A DNA stretch of 64,000 nt from Cryptomeria japonica (taxonomy: Eukaryota; Streptophyta; Pinopsida; Cupressales; Cupressaceae): the NCBI RefSeq assembly GCF_030272615.1, contig NC_081409.1:243721924-243785923 (forward strand). The letters are read 5' to 3'. Below are positions 1 to 11,460 of the stretch, piece by piece. The position numbers and the translations under genes were made by a program. Within the stretch, counting starts at the first letter, position 1. Each line of letters starts with the position of its first letter. The notes below the pieces were generated by a model. It had not been told where the DNA came from, made no database searches, and saw only the letters and a list, made by a program, of their open reading frames with translations.

Positions 1-1010
1 CTAAACCATGGGCCCCTAATCTCGACAACGTCACCAAGGTCCTAACCAAAGGCAATTACATAAATCTTGAGCACACAATTAATTCTTTAATCATCAAATG
101 TCACATGGCAAATTAATCACTCAATATTAATTAAATATTTATTTAATTAATTAAATCATTCTAAGTAAATCATTTTTTAAAACAATTATCTTATTTATTT
201 TATTAAATATCCTAGCATATTTAATTAAATAAATCAATTTGCCATCAAATCTTCAAAAAAGGAAATTAAAAAAAAAGGAATTAATTGACCAAGAAAGAAT
301 TAAAATTTGAGAAAAGAAATCAATTGGAGATAATTTTGAAAAACAAATTAAAAATTGATAAATAATCTCAAAGAAAGCAATTAAAACAATTAAATATTAA
401 AATTGAATAAAATAGAGAATAAATCAGTTTTTTCTGATTTTATCTTAATTTTAGTTCAATTTCCTTTAAAACTGAGAAAAGCATTCAATCACATCAATTC
501 ACCTGGATTGTGCTTCCTCTTGGAAAATCTTGACCGCTCATCATCATTTGATCTCAGCCTTTGGTTTCTTTCTGAATTTTCTATAAATTCAGGTTCTCAT
601 CTCTCATTCAAAGATCCTAGAGAATATATTGTTATTATGTTGTTTTTGCTCTAGGTTCATTGAGAATTTGCATTGAGATATTGCATATTAGTTATTTCAT
701 GTTTTTTAAATCATTTAGCTTAAATATTCATATATTGCTTAAATCATGTTAGATTAATCTTGCATCCATTTAGCTCATATTCATGCTCATATAGATTTAA
801 AAATCCTTCGTTTAGGTGTTGTCTAGTCACTGGATAACTTAGCAATCTGAGAGCAATCTAAACTCGCATCTACTAGAAGGCAATGGGTCGCTTTGTAATG
901 ATTTATTATTCATTGATTATTGATTTAATAACCATACATGTAACGACTTAATTGAAGTGTTGTGTCTTGCAGATACAAATTCTTATTCCACTTTTCACAC
1001 ACACAGAAAC
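1..1010. other. AT-rich non-coding DNA
   Basis: No gene seen. The first 400 bases are dominated by short A/T runs with many TTAATTAA-like strings, similar in composition to the AT-rich tracts in the LTRs of element E. The open frame at 403-654 has no recognisable motif and is probably chance. The stretch may be decayed LTR sequence, but I found no second copy or terminal motif to prove it. Confidence 0.5.
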
Positions 1011-1338
1011 ATTCCTTGGGCTAAAGGGGTTTGTTGGTGCAAATGTGTAGCACTTATTCTTTGTTGACATGTAGTTCTTAAATCTCTTTTGTTATGAGTT
1101 ATGCCAATGTTGTCATGTAGCCATGGGAGGCCTATATGCTTATGCATCTTATGAATGTTATGGAGAGGTTTTTGTATACACTAAAATTAGGTACACACTT
1201 GTTCGCATTGATTGATGGAATTGATGACTTGTTGTGGATGCCATGTGAATTGACAAATGAAGGGGTGATTAGATGGCTGATTGGATAGCCTTCTTTTTGG
1301 GGGAGTAAGATAATTGATAGGTGTCATGGGTAATATTA
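1011..1338. repeat. Dispersed repeat R1, copy a
   Basis: This segment aligns by eye with 19029-19162 plus 31240-31407, the two halves of a second copy split by element H. Shared blocks include the start (cttgggctaa), the tract around the gacatgtagttctta string, and an end at aatatta. A purine-rich run followed by TGTTGG at 1032 looks like a polypurine tract meeting an LTR start, so R1 may be an LTR fragment. Its family and full length are unknown. Confidence 0.65.
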
Positions 1339-1340
1339 CC

Positions 1341-2264
1341 TGATATATCACTGAGTTCAAGCAATTTTTGAAAGGAAGCTAAGGTGCGGAAAATGCTTCC
1401 TAACACTAATCTAGTGGGGGAGATAACACAATTTTTTCTACAAATATTAAACTATTAAAAAATAAGAAACACATACAAAAGTAGATATATAACATAAAAA
1501 TATATTAACAATGAACACTAGATATATTGTGGGCAAATCCCTTTTGGGAGAAAAATCCCACACTCCAAAAGGCACCCAATATATTAGTAAAAAATCAACA
1601 ACATAATACAATATTCTCACAAGAGTATCATCAACTAGAGATCTGGAGGTAACTCAATAGCTATAAGACTCTTACACACAACCTCCATCTCATGCACATA
1701 ATATATAGGAGATACAATACATTAAATCATCAAATAGTATTACAAAACCATGAGCTAAAAGCACCTTAAAAGCGGTGCATAAGTTATCTCCAATCCAACA
1801 TGCTCTATGATGTGTCAAAATGCACACCAACACCTGTAACCCCCTTTTACAACTCATTTATGTGTCCAACAATTTTTTATATTTTCTATTTCAAGAGACC
1901 CAACTTATAGAGGTCATAACTTTTGAACTAGGTGTCTGATTGACGAATCGCTCTTGGCATCGAAAAGCTCATGAAGCATTCTATCAAGTTTTAATCATCT
2001 TTTCTAGCTATGATTACTTTCAGGTTGTTTTAGAGCCTCTAAGGCCTTCAAAATTGACTTCAAAACTTTCATTTGCAACTTTCAAAAATAGAAACTTTAA
2101 TAGCTTCAAATCCCGACATGATCTTGCAACAAAAATGTATTGACATGCTTATTTAGCCAATTTGTAGCTTCAAGGAGAATTTTGAACCAATTCGTGCTCA
2201 ATATAAGCTTACTATAAATAGTAACCTTATGTAAATGCAAGGTTGAGACACCATTTTCCCAACA
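1341..2264 (-). repeat. LTR of copia element A (3' LTR in element sense)
   Basis: On the minus strand this begins TGTTGGGAAAATGG just after a purine tract (2265-2278) that follows copia RNase H. That places it as the 3' LTR of a minus-strand element. The 2264 edge is well supported by the TGTT...AACA-type terminus and the adjacent tract. The 1341 edge is where similarity to R1 stops and a TG occurs, and it is uncertain. No partner LTR is visible, so the element is truncated on its 5' side. Confidence 0.55.
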
Positions 2265-2278
2265 TTCTCCCACTTGTC
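2265..2278 (-). other. Polypurine tract of element A
   Basis: The minus strand reads a G/A-rich run (gacaagtgggagaa) directly before the TGTTGGG LTR start. This is the expected position of the plus-strand primer of an LTR retrotransposon. Confidence 0.6.
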
Positions 2279-2439
2279 GAAAAACTTACAAGAGCAAAGG
2301 GAGTATCTACACCATAATTTAACTACTAAGGGTCATGAAACTCGTAGACTTTGAACACCATCTAACTTCTCTATTATACTCATCGATTTTGTCAATGCGT
2401 ATGCAAAATTCATCAAAGTGACAGCCTTTTCCAATATTA

Positions 2440-4185
2440 CCTTCCTATCCTCTACCATATCTCAAACAAAATGAAACCAAACATCAATGTATGTTGTTTT
2501 GGCATGGAAAGGTAGATTTTTTGCTAAGAAAATGACACTTTGACTGTCACATGAAATAGTAATCAATCCTACATGAAATCCAATGTCTGAACACAAATGT
2601 CTAAGCCAAATGGCTTCCTTACAATCATGAGTAGCTAGCATATACTCTTCCTTTATCGTGGACAAAGAAACTACAAATTGTTGCTTACTCATCCAACTAA
2701 TAGAGCCACCATACATTGTAAAGACAACCATTGGTAGACAATTCATTGTCAATGTCATTGCTTAATCTGAATCCATGTATACATAAATACTCATAGAATG
2801 TCAAAGTCCAATAGGATAACCATGATAACACAAGGAATAATCGAAAGTACCCTCAAATATTTGAACACTCTTAACTATATTCCAATACACGTGTCTAGGA
2901 TTAGCCATATATCAACTCAGGACTCCCATTTTTGGGGTAATGTCTAGTGTTGTACAGACCATAACATACATAAAACTACCAACAACACTCATGTATGGTA
3001 AACTGACCATGTCCTCCACCTTAATAGGAGATTTTGGACAATCATTAATAGGTTACTTCATTCCCAATGCAACAGGAACTACCATAGATCTACAAGTTGT
3101 CGTGTTGAATAACTCCAAAATTAAATTCACATACTTACTCTAGCTTGACCAAAGCTTTATGTTAGCTATGTCTCTTCTGATCTCCATTCCCAAAATGTAC
3201 CTAGTTGCATCTAGATCTTTCATCTCAATTTGTGTTGAGAACTAAGACTTCAAACTACAAATCCAACATCCATTCCCAAATAGTAGCATATCATCCACAT
3301 ACAATAGAATACTAAGAATGTGACTATTATAAATTTAAAAGTAAACACAATGATCAGATTTAAACCTCTAAAATCCCAAGCTCAATACATAGGTATCAAA
3401 CTTTTGGTACCACATCCTAGGAGACTATTTCAGACCATCAAAGACTTTTTCAACTTGCAAACCAAATTTTCTTTACCTTTCACCATGAAATTATATGGCT
3501 ATCACATATAAATATCTTCCTCTAAATCACCATGAAGGAATGTTGTCTTCACATCCGTTTGCTCAATTTCCCAATCATGAACTATGGCAAGTGATAACAA
3601 GAATCGAATAAATATCAGCTTCGTAATGGGAGAGAAAATCTCAACATAATATATTCCCTTAACCCGAGAATAGCCCTTTAAGACCAACCATGCTTTATAC
3701 TTCTCAACATTGCAAAATTTTAGAGGTAAGAGGTAAGCTCACACTATAGTGGGGGAAATTATAGGTTGATTATTCCTCTAAATAGGATGGGTACTAACAA
3801 CCTACAAAAGAAGGTGAATTACAAACATTCATAGTAAGGGAGTTGCATATTTGTGTACTATCTAATAACATCTTCCTTGATAATTCTGAATATATCCTCT
3901 CTAGCCTCACATGTATTGGGCTCACCTCTAAGCTTTACAAATTTAATTGAATTGGTAGTATAAATGCCTTTACATTAGATACTCTTCTAGGTTTCAACAC
4001 ATACCATTTGGTATTAAACACATTTTGTGTCATGCAATCGGTCTTATTTTACTTCTTTTGAATAGAGGATTAAAATGTACTCTTCTTTGGTCATAAAATG
4101 CTAGTGTTAGATCCCTTTGATGTACATTAGCTGTAATATGATCAATCATGATATTAAAAGATTTTTAAACCTTCTAAGAATAGGA
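2440..4185 (-). pseudogene. Ty1/copia pol remnant of element A (RT and RNase H)
   Basis: Reading the minus strand from 4185 down, there is a poorly conserved linker, then copia reverse transcriptase, then RNase H. RT is recognised by VKGYS..GIYY.EIFSP, LEQ-like EIEQTDVKTTFLHGDLEEDIYM residues (frame 3502-3687), and the catalytic YVDD at 3290-3301. RNase H (2462-2758) shows SISWMSKQQ, STIKEEYML, CKEAIWL and the DSQS motif typical of copia. The frame is broken by shifts and stops between 2760 and 3500, so no intact polyprotein exists. Element B is inserted at 4186-4190, and the minus-strand frame is consistent across that junction with 18671 onward. The element is old and inactive. Its gag and integrase are not identified. 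Confidence 0.8.
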
Positions 4186-4805
4186 GAATTTGTTGGCAAT
4201 TTGGAGGAATTGATTATGTGTCGCATTGATGTCAACACAAGCTATTTTGTTGTCTACCAACTTCTGGTAGAGTGGTTGGATTATCATGTTGATCTGGAGA
4301 TTTGTCTTTGGGTTTGGTCCGGTTGTTGGAATTGGTTTGGATTGGTCATCCATGTGTTCCTGATGAGTATCACATTCGGTTTGTTCGGGATTTGATGATA
4401 TGGATGCTTTCATATGTTCTAGTAAGCCTTTTGGTTACCGGTAAGGGTTCTACCGACAACACTTTGATGAAGATATTTTGGTGAATCCGATAAGTGGTGT
4501 TGGTGTGGCTTCTAGAAGGTTATCAAGATGTTGATGGTTATCATGTTTGTGTTCCAGTTGATCGTGGTGTTTCATTTGGCTTATGGCGACCTATTTTGGG
4601 TCCAGTGTTATTCTGTTAGGTTATGGACTGGTTTATGTAACATGTTGGTTGATGCTCCCGATTCATCATCGGTTGGATTTATTGTTTGGTTTATGTTGTT
4701 TCGGTCTTAGGCCAACTTGGTTTATCATTGGTTTGCGGTATTATGTAATGGATCTATTTTATTATCTTTTAGGTTGCCAACCTAATTATTTAGGTCCTGA
4801 GTTGG

Positions 4806-4813
4806 TATAAATA
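4806..4813 (+). promoter_or_regulatory. Candidate TATA box in B 5' LTR
   Basis: TATAAATA about 615 bp into the LTR. The same string is at 18073-18080 in the 3' LTR, and a TATAAATT variant lies at the matching place in the LTR of element D (near 42294). Conservation in three copies supports a promoter role, which is inferred. Confidence 0.6.
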
Positions 4814-4870
4814 TGATGTAAGATTACTTTGTAGATCATGGTATGTCGGTTATAGGATTATCTACGTGCG

Positions 4871-4876
4871 AATAAA
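4871..4876 (+). terminator. Candidate poly(A) signal in B LTR
   Basis: AATAAA lies about 65 bp after the TATA box, with a second copy at 18138-18143 in the 3' LTR. The copy in the 3' LTR would be the one used to end the transcript. The short TATA-to-AATAAA spacing implies a short R region or use of a later signal. Confidence 0.45.
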
Positions 4877-5399
4877 GTTGTAATCATATGCGGAGGTTTT
4901 GGTCGATCATAGGTGATCGAATTGGGTTTGTAAAAGAGGTTTAAGACCTCTAGTATTGAGCTTAACCGAAACTGTACTCAGGCATAGGAGATGCTATTCT
5001 TGCAATTCATTCATCTTTTTGGGTTGTAGTCTAGATCTATTTTGTAGTCAGTGAGGCTCCTTTTGTGATGAGAAGTGTGCTCTAGGGTATTGGCCTTCTT
5101 GCATGTGCATTTCCCTCTTATTGTAATCACATACTTGTTGCAGAAGTATTATCTGACTGTGGGTAAGCTTCCCATCGCGGTTTTTCCCTTTACCGGGTTT
5201 TCCACGTACAAATCATGGTATTATGTGTTATGGATGATTGGTAATTGTTCTGTGATTTATGTTTATGCTTAATTGTTATATATGCTATTCTAGTATTTGG
5301 TTTATGCATTTAGGTAAAAGGTTTTGTGTGCTTAAAATTTTATAATCTGTTGACAACTGATTCACCCCCCCTCTCAGTTGTCCACCGGTTATCCTAACA

Positions 5400-5413
5400 A
5401 TTGGTATCAAAGC
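5400..5413 (+). other. Primer binding site of element B
   Basis: ATTGGTATCAAAGC follows the LTR directly. It closely matches the plant initiator-Met primer site TGGTATCAGAGC, with one internal substitution, as is usual for copia elements. Confidence 0.85.
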
Positions 5414-5455
5414 TTGGTCCTCTCTACAGAAGCTTAACCACTTGAGGAAGATCCT

Positions 5456-6700
5456 ATGGCAACTAATAGTTCAACTGCATCTATTTTGCAGAGAGAAACC
5501 CCTAAGCTTGATTCGACAAATTACAGGGTATGGAAGATTTGGATTGAAACTCATTTGAGATGTATTGGGAAAGATATTTGGGAGGTTATCGAGAAAGGCT
5601 ATACTCCTCATAATCTGGAATCTGGCAATCATCCTCCGACAACCTTGGATAAGGGTATTGAGAATGATTGTAGAGCTAGAGAAGCACTCTTAAGTGCACT
5701 TTCTGATCAGAAAATTATGGGATTAACTGACCATTCATCTGTGAAGGCTATATGGGATAAGTTGGAGGCTCTGAATGAAGGTGACCCTATTGTTAAAATT
5801 GCTAAACTTGATGGTTACCGGGAAAGGTATGAGAATCTGAAGATGGAAGAAGATGAAATGATTATTGCTTTTATGGAAAGAGTTAATGAAATTGTTATGG
5901 GAATTCAGTGCTATGGTGGATCTCTGAGCGAAGATGAGATTGTTTTTAAAGTATTGAGAGCTTTGCCACCGGCTTACAAAATGAAGGCTACTGCAATTAA
6001 TGAGTTGAGAATAATGGCTAGCACTTCTATTAATAGGGATACTTTGGTTGGAAAATTATTTGCTTTTGAGCTTGAAGAATTTGGTCCTCAAGGAGCTACA
6101 AAGACTAAATATGCTTTTCACACATCTGCATCGTTAACCGGCAAGATTGATTGGAAATATTTATATGCGAAGGAACTGGAGGAAATGAAGAAAGAAGATG
6201 ATGAGTTTGAGCAACTTGAAGCCCTATTTGCTAGAAGAGTACCTAAAGGTCCAACAGGAAGTAAGTATGAAGGAAAATCACCTTTTAAATGTTTTTCATG
6301 TAATAAGATAGGTCAGTTTACATCTAGATGTCCTGAAAGGAATTCAAGATTTGAAGAGAAACATAGAAGATCTTTTAGGCCTAACCATGATTATCAGAAC
6401 AAGCATAAGTACAAGAGAAACAAAGACAAATCATGTTACAATGTGGATGAGGAAGGTGTGATTGATTCTGATGAGGAACCAACACAAGATTCAACTACTA
6501 GATCTGGCAGTGGAAAGGAATGGGTATTTTTGGCTATCAAGGAAGATGCTCTGACACCCGTTGTTCAAAATGAGGAAAAGGCCCTTGCTGCTAAAATTAA
6601 AGACAAGGATGAATGGGTGATAAACAGTGGATGTTCATGTCATATGACTGAGATAAAAGGAAGTTTTTATCTTTGCAAGAATTTGATGTGGATTGGTTAG
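5456..6700 (+). pseudogene. gag: Copia gag and start of protease, element B
   Basis: A 414-codon open frame begins at an ATG 43 bases after the PBS. The N-terminal half is a UBN2/DUF4219-type copia capsid (motifs KLDSTNYRVWK, AREALLSAL, AIWDKLEALNEGD, ALPPAYK). A CCHC zinc knuckle lies at residues 279-292, but its histidine is replaced by glutamine (residue 287, codon CAG), which should weaken zinc binding. The paralogue in element D (63719 onward) keeps the histidine. A protease-type motif follows at residues 386-396, where the catalytic aspartate of DSGCS is asparagine (residue 390, codon AAC at 6623-6625), a G-to-A change. The frame ends early at about 6700 because of a frameshift, and homology continues in another frame. 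The product would not make a working particle or protease. Confidence 0.88.
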
Positions 6701-9472
6701 ATTTGGAGATGACAAAGCATGCATGATCAGAGGAAGAGGAACTATATCATTGGATGGTAAGAATAACACTGATAATGTTTGTTATGTTAAAGGTTTAAGG
6801 CATAATGTTTTGAGTGTAGGACAGTTGGTGGATAAGGAATTTCAATTATAGTTCAAGGATGGAAAATGCAAAATCATTAACAGATCTGGATTGGAGATTG
6901 CATCTAGTACACAGACTAAAGGTAACATCTTTCATTTGAACTCCAGTGAGAAGACATGTTTGATTGCACAAGTTGATGAGATTTGGTTATGGCATAAGAG
7001 GTTGTGTCATGTGAATTTTGATTGCATTGTAAAGATCAGCTCAACTAAGGTTGTTAGAGATATACCTAAGATTGTGAAGCTCTATAATCTGGTATGTAAG
7101 GAATGTCAAATGGGAAAGCAAGTCAGAACTTAATTTAAGAGTATACAAGACAAATCTAATGATGTTCTTGATCTTATTCACATTGATTTGTGTGTTCCTG
7201 CTAGAAAAAATAGTTTTTAGGGTGATAGATATTTCATTCTAATCAATTGGTGATTATTCTAGAATGACGTGGGTTACTTTTCTAAGGGAGAAATCTGAAG
7301 CTTTTGAAAAATTTAAGATCTTTAAAGCTAAAGTTGAGACAGAGACAAGGTTAAAGAGTAAATGCTTAAGATCCGATCAGGGTGGTGAATTCACATCCGG
7401 TGAATTTAATAGTTATTGAGAGAAGCATGGGGTCAGACACCTCATCAGAATGGTTTTGTGGAAAGGAAGAACATAACTATCTTGGATGTGGCCAGAACTG
7501 TGATGATGGAAGCTAATTTGCCTCATATCTATTGGACAGAAGCTGTGAGCATGACGATATACACATTTAACGAAGTTCATATCAAAGGAGACACTGGTAA
7601 GATGCCTTATGAGTTATGATCTGGTCATACACCTACAGTTAAGTATTGTAGAATCTTTGGTAGTAAATGATATATTAAAAGAGATGATTCCATTGAAAAG
7701 TTTGATCCTAGATGTGATGAAGGGATATTTTTTGGTTATTCTAATGAAAGAAAAGCATATAGATGTTATAACAAAAGATTGTGGAGAATTGTGGAAAGTG
7801 CTAATTTCAAGGTGGATGAGTTGTACAAAGGTCAAATCAGAACTTATGAGAGAACCAAAAGTGGAGATAATCATATCTGAATCGGTAGCACCTATACCAA
7901 AACAAAATGTTGAACCAGTTACCCCGACAGTATCAGAAAATTCAACAGTAACTGAAGATCAGAGCAGAGGAACAGAAAGTCAGAAGACTCCTAGGTATGT
8001 AAGGTTAAATCATTCATAAGATCAAATCATTGGGGACAAGAACAAAGGAGTAATGACAAAAAGAAGTTTGGCAATTGATGAGGTATATTTAATTTCTCAA
8101 GTTGAACCAACATCAGTTATTGAAGTTTGTAAAGATGAATGTTGGATGAAAGCTATGGAAGAGGAATTAGATCAGATTGAGAAGAACAACACATGGACTT
8201 TAGTTCCCCGACCAAAAAATAAGAGTGTTATTGGAACTAAATGGGTTTTTAAGAATAAATTGAATGAGGATGGATAAGTTGTGAGGAATAAGGCTAGATT
8301 GGTATTTAAAGGATATTCTCAGAAGGAAGGAATTGATCATGATGAGACTTTCACTCTGGTAGCTAGGATTGAAGCTATGAGATTATCTATTGCTTATGTT
8401 GCCCATAAGAAATACAAGGTTTATCAGATGGATGTTAAGTGTGCATTTTTGAATGAAGATCTTGAAGAGGAAGTTTACATTGAGCAACCTGATGGATTTT
8501 CACTTTTAGATGACAAAAACATGGTTTGCAGGTTAATGAAATCTTTATATGGATTGAAACAAGCCCCTAGAGCTTGGTATGCTAGATTGGAAAAATATCT
8601 TTTGAAGCTTGGTTTCACTAAAGGTAATGCTGACAGTAACTTATATTATAAGATTACCGATGATGACATATTGATTGTTGAAGTCTTTGTTGATGATATG
8701 ATATTTGGAGGTGAGGATAAGTTATGTATGGAATTCTCTGAAAATATGAAGAATGAATTTGAGATGTCTATGATTGGGGAGATGAAAATTTTCTTAGGTT
8801 TGTAGATTATTCAGAATGATAAAGCTATTTTCATCTATCAAACTAAGTATGCTAGAGAATTGTTGAAGAAATTTGCTATGGAAAATTCCAAACCAGTTGG
8901 TACCCCTATGGTTACAAGTGAGAAATTGACAAAGAATGATGCATCAGCTCTGATAAATCCTACAAGGTATAAATCTATGATTGGAGGTTTGTTATATCTT
9001 ACTCAGACTAGACTGGATAATGAATGCAGTTTGTATTGTATCAAGATATTAGAGTGATCCTAGAGAGAATCATGAGAGTGCAGTGAAAAGGATTTTCAGG
9101 TATTTGCAAGGAACACCTAAGTATGGTTTGTGGTATCCAAAAAATGATGACTTTACACTATGTGCATATATAGATGTTGACTGGGCTAGAGATGTTGATG
9201 ACCGAAAGAGCACATCTGATGGAGCTTTCTTTCTTGGAAAGAAACTTGTTTCATGGATCAGTAAGAAACCATCATGTACTTCTTTATCTACTGCTGAAGC
9301 TGAGTATGTTGTTGTTGCTACTAACTATACACAAGTTCTATGGATGAAGGAGATGTTGAAGGATTTAAGGGTGGATTGTAATGAACCGATAGTTATTCAT
9401 TGTGATAACTCTGCTACTATTGACATATCAAAGAATCTGACATTTCATTCTAAGACTAAACACATTTCTATC
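6701..9472 (+). pseudogene. pol: Copia pol of element B (PR end, IN, RT, RNase H)
   Basis: Homology runs in the copia order with several frame changes. The protease tail ends near 6850. The GAG-pre-integrase segment is at 6960-7133 (WLWHKRLCHVN, CKECQMGKQ). The integrase core from 7140 to about 7620 has several stops, and a few codons are missing before QNGFVERKN. A linker covers 7620-8050. RT spans 8053-8805 (KWVFKNKLNEDG, then a TAA at 8275-8277, then [36 protein letters not shown] and catalytic VDDM). A TAG lies at 8803-8805, and a frameshift near 9020-9050 precedes RNase H from 9083 (YIDVDWARD, WISKKP, TAEAEYV, HCDNSA). RNase H is then cut at 9472 by element C and resumes at 16988. Inactive. 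Confidence 0.9.
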
Positions 9473-10554
9473 TGTAAAGCGGAAAAATCGAACCCTAGTC
9501 GTTCTCCCCTCCCCAACTCCAAGGAGAGAGAAGGGAGAGTCACTAGGGTTGATGGTTTTCACTTAGGAGAGACTTTACATTCAAAAGAGGGGTTGAAACC
9601 CACAAGATCCAATCCCACGCAATGCAAGATTGGATTCTATATGAGTTTCAAGGGTTAAGACATCAAGGATACCCTCTTTTGTAAAGAAATGTAGATAGAA
9701 AGATTGAACTAGGAATGCATGAAAAGTAGGAAAGATTCGCTTATAAACAGAAATAGGGATATGGTATGAAGCTGCGGACCTGGAATTAGCAGTAAAATGT
9801 CGAGACGGTGCTGTTCTGCAAATTTGAGCGAAAGTTGACGGGACGATGGCGCCCGGCGTGCACACGGTCCTCCGAAAAATCCACGAAACGAAGGTGGATC
9901 TGTTCGTCTCTGCACAAGGATTCCAGATCTTCAATTACAGCCGCGTACCTGCAACATGTGAAGGTGTAATGTATGTAGTATGTAATGTGTTGTAAGTGAT
10001 CTCCTCTTCAATGGTTGAATCCTTGTCTTGAATGCAACACTTAGCCTTGAATGGAGACTTAGAATGCTCAATTGCTTGAATGCTTGAATGTTTGAATGTT
10101 TGAATATCGCTTTCGCCTCTTTTCCATCTATGTCCTCCTCCCTTTTTGAGAGAGGAAATGTAGTTTATATACTTGTCAATTAGGGCTGATAGACTGATTT
10201 TCCCGACCTTAGGCCGACCAGGAAACATTATTTTCCAATTTGCAAACTTTAAAGACCCGATGCCCAAAAGAGACCGGGCCCAAAATAGGGCCAGGGACCA
10301 GGGCGCTGGGCGTCATGGTCCTGGGGGACCAGGACGCTAGGCGCCCTAGTCCTGAAGGACCAGGGCGCTGGGTGCCATGGTCCCACCTCCAGGGACAGCG
10401 GGGTGCAAGGAGGATCAGGCCAGGGTGCTGAAAAATGCAATTTTTGGTGTCATGAACAAGTTTCGGGGTCTCCATTCAGGTTCCGTGTTGCATCGCCATA
10501 GTGAAGACCCAAATGCAGTCGAAATTGCAAGTGTCGCAATTTTAGGACGCTACA
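9473..10554 (-). repeat. Left LTR of element C (3' LTR in element sense)
   Basis: 1082 bp, nearly identical to 15906-16987. It holds three 31-bp self-complementary GC-rich repeats (10295-10387), and a TATATAAA on the minus strand (10164-10171). A segment at 9841-9870 with GTGCACACGGTCC recurs twice in the C leader. Confidence 0.95.
10295..10387. repeat. Three 31-bp self-complementary GC-rich repeats (C left LTR)
   Basis: Units at 10295-10325, 10326-10356 and 10357-10387 each start GGACCA and carry TGGTCC or AGTCCT toward their ends around a GCGC/GGCGCC core, so each can fold on itself. They lie 120-220 bases upstream of the TATA box in element sense, in U3. The GC content contrasts sharply with the AT-rich surroundings. 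The open frames on both strands here come from this composition and are not genes. Confidence 0.85.
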
Positions 10555-10570
10555 TTTAGCCCCCACTTTA
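10555..10570 (-). other. Polypurine tract of element C
   Basis: The minus strand reads AAAGTGGGGGCTAAA directly before the left LTR, as expected for the primer of second-strand synthesis. Confidence 0.75.
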
Positions 10571-11460
10571 GCGGGAGTATAAGCGTACGCCAATACTTCT
10601 GGTAAAGTACAAGGAAACAACATTGAAAGACTTTCACCACATCAAGGAGGCAAGATACACCAAGCCCCCAGTGGACTAAGGATCTTACGACTTCGATTGA
10701 CAAAGTAAAAGGGAAGATCACGAGGGAGAACCATGACTGTCAGTAGTAAGGTTCCCTCACTATGAGTCATGCAAGAAAGATATCAAAAAATTTCAAGGCA
10801 AAGCTAAATTTGTCAAGAAATTTTCAAGTATCTTGAAAAGATATGAACGGGATGTATGCCCCCCTACGTTAAAGCGATCGCACACACCTCACTGGGGGTG
10901 ATTGCTTTAAGGTAGTGATACATATAAGAAATGAAAAAGGAGCACGTTATCACAAGGATTTAGCCCCCAAGTGTGAGATAAGCCCAAGGATAATAGACAC
11001 AAAACACAAAGCACAAGGTGACTTCGCTTTCCTTGGGGTCAGTATGTTGTATGATAATTCATGTATATCATATGTATGTATGCATAATTGTTCTTCATTC
11101 CCCAATCAAGGAAGGTCACCTAGAAGAAGGGAACACATGTGTCTTTTGAGTCAACATGAGAGAGACCAAAAGAGATCTCAATGCTTTGGATCATCCTCAA
11201 GTAGACAACACTAAGGACAACAAATAGAAGAATGAGAGTAACACATAGAAGAAGTAACAAAAAATCAAGAGAGGAGGAGAGAATCTGCTATGCTAATGAA
11301 CTAGTCTAGCACGTCATCTACCCCCGATCTTGCTGATCAATATTTCGGGAAGGTAGGAAACACGCTAGAGGAGGAACATCCAACACAACAGATGGAGCTA
11401 TCACAAGATCCAAACAAGGGCTATGTTCATGTTCCGAGCCACGTTGTTCTTGTCTAGGAG
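10571..11460. other. Non-coding 3' region of element C
   Basis: About 890 bp between the gag stop and the polypurine tract. Nothing here resembles RT, integrase or any known domain on either strand. In a complete gypsy element several kilobases of pol would sit here, so pol is missing rather than merely broken. Confidence 0.6.

Larger units (their letters stand above)
4191..5399 (+). repeat. 5' LTR of element B
   Basis: 1209 bp, TGTTGG...TAACA, paired with 17445-18665. The right copy has a few extra bases near its start (17482 region) and scattered substitutions, giving several percent divergence by eye. That is more than between the LTRs of C nested inside. ACCGGT-type strings recur. A TATA box and a poly(A) signal lie in the expected order. 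Confidence 0.92.

Noticed and set aside
403-654. Small host gene at the left edge
   Set aside because: Short, low complexity, with no motif and no supporting context.
10271-10430. GC-rich block looking like a CpG-island promoter of a host gene
   Set aside because: It is inside an LTR, repeated at 16704-16863, with no host gene nearby.
9581-10559. Several overlapping open frames on both strands in the C LTR (and the same at 16014-16937)
   Set aside because: They occur in both LTR copies, overlap one another, and result from the GC-rich 31-bp repeats. None has a domain.
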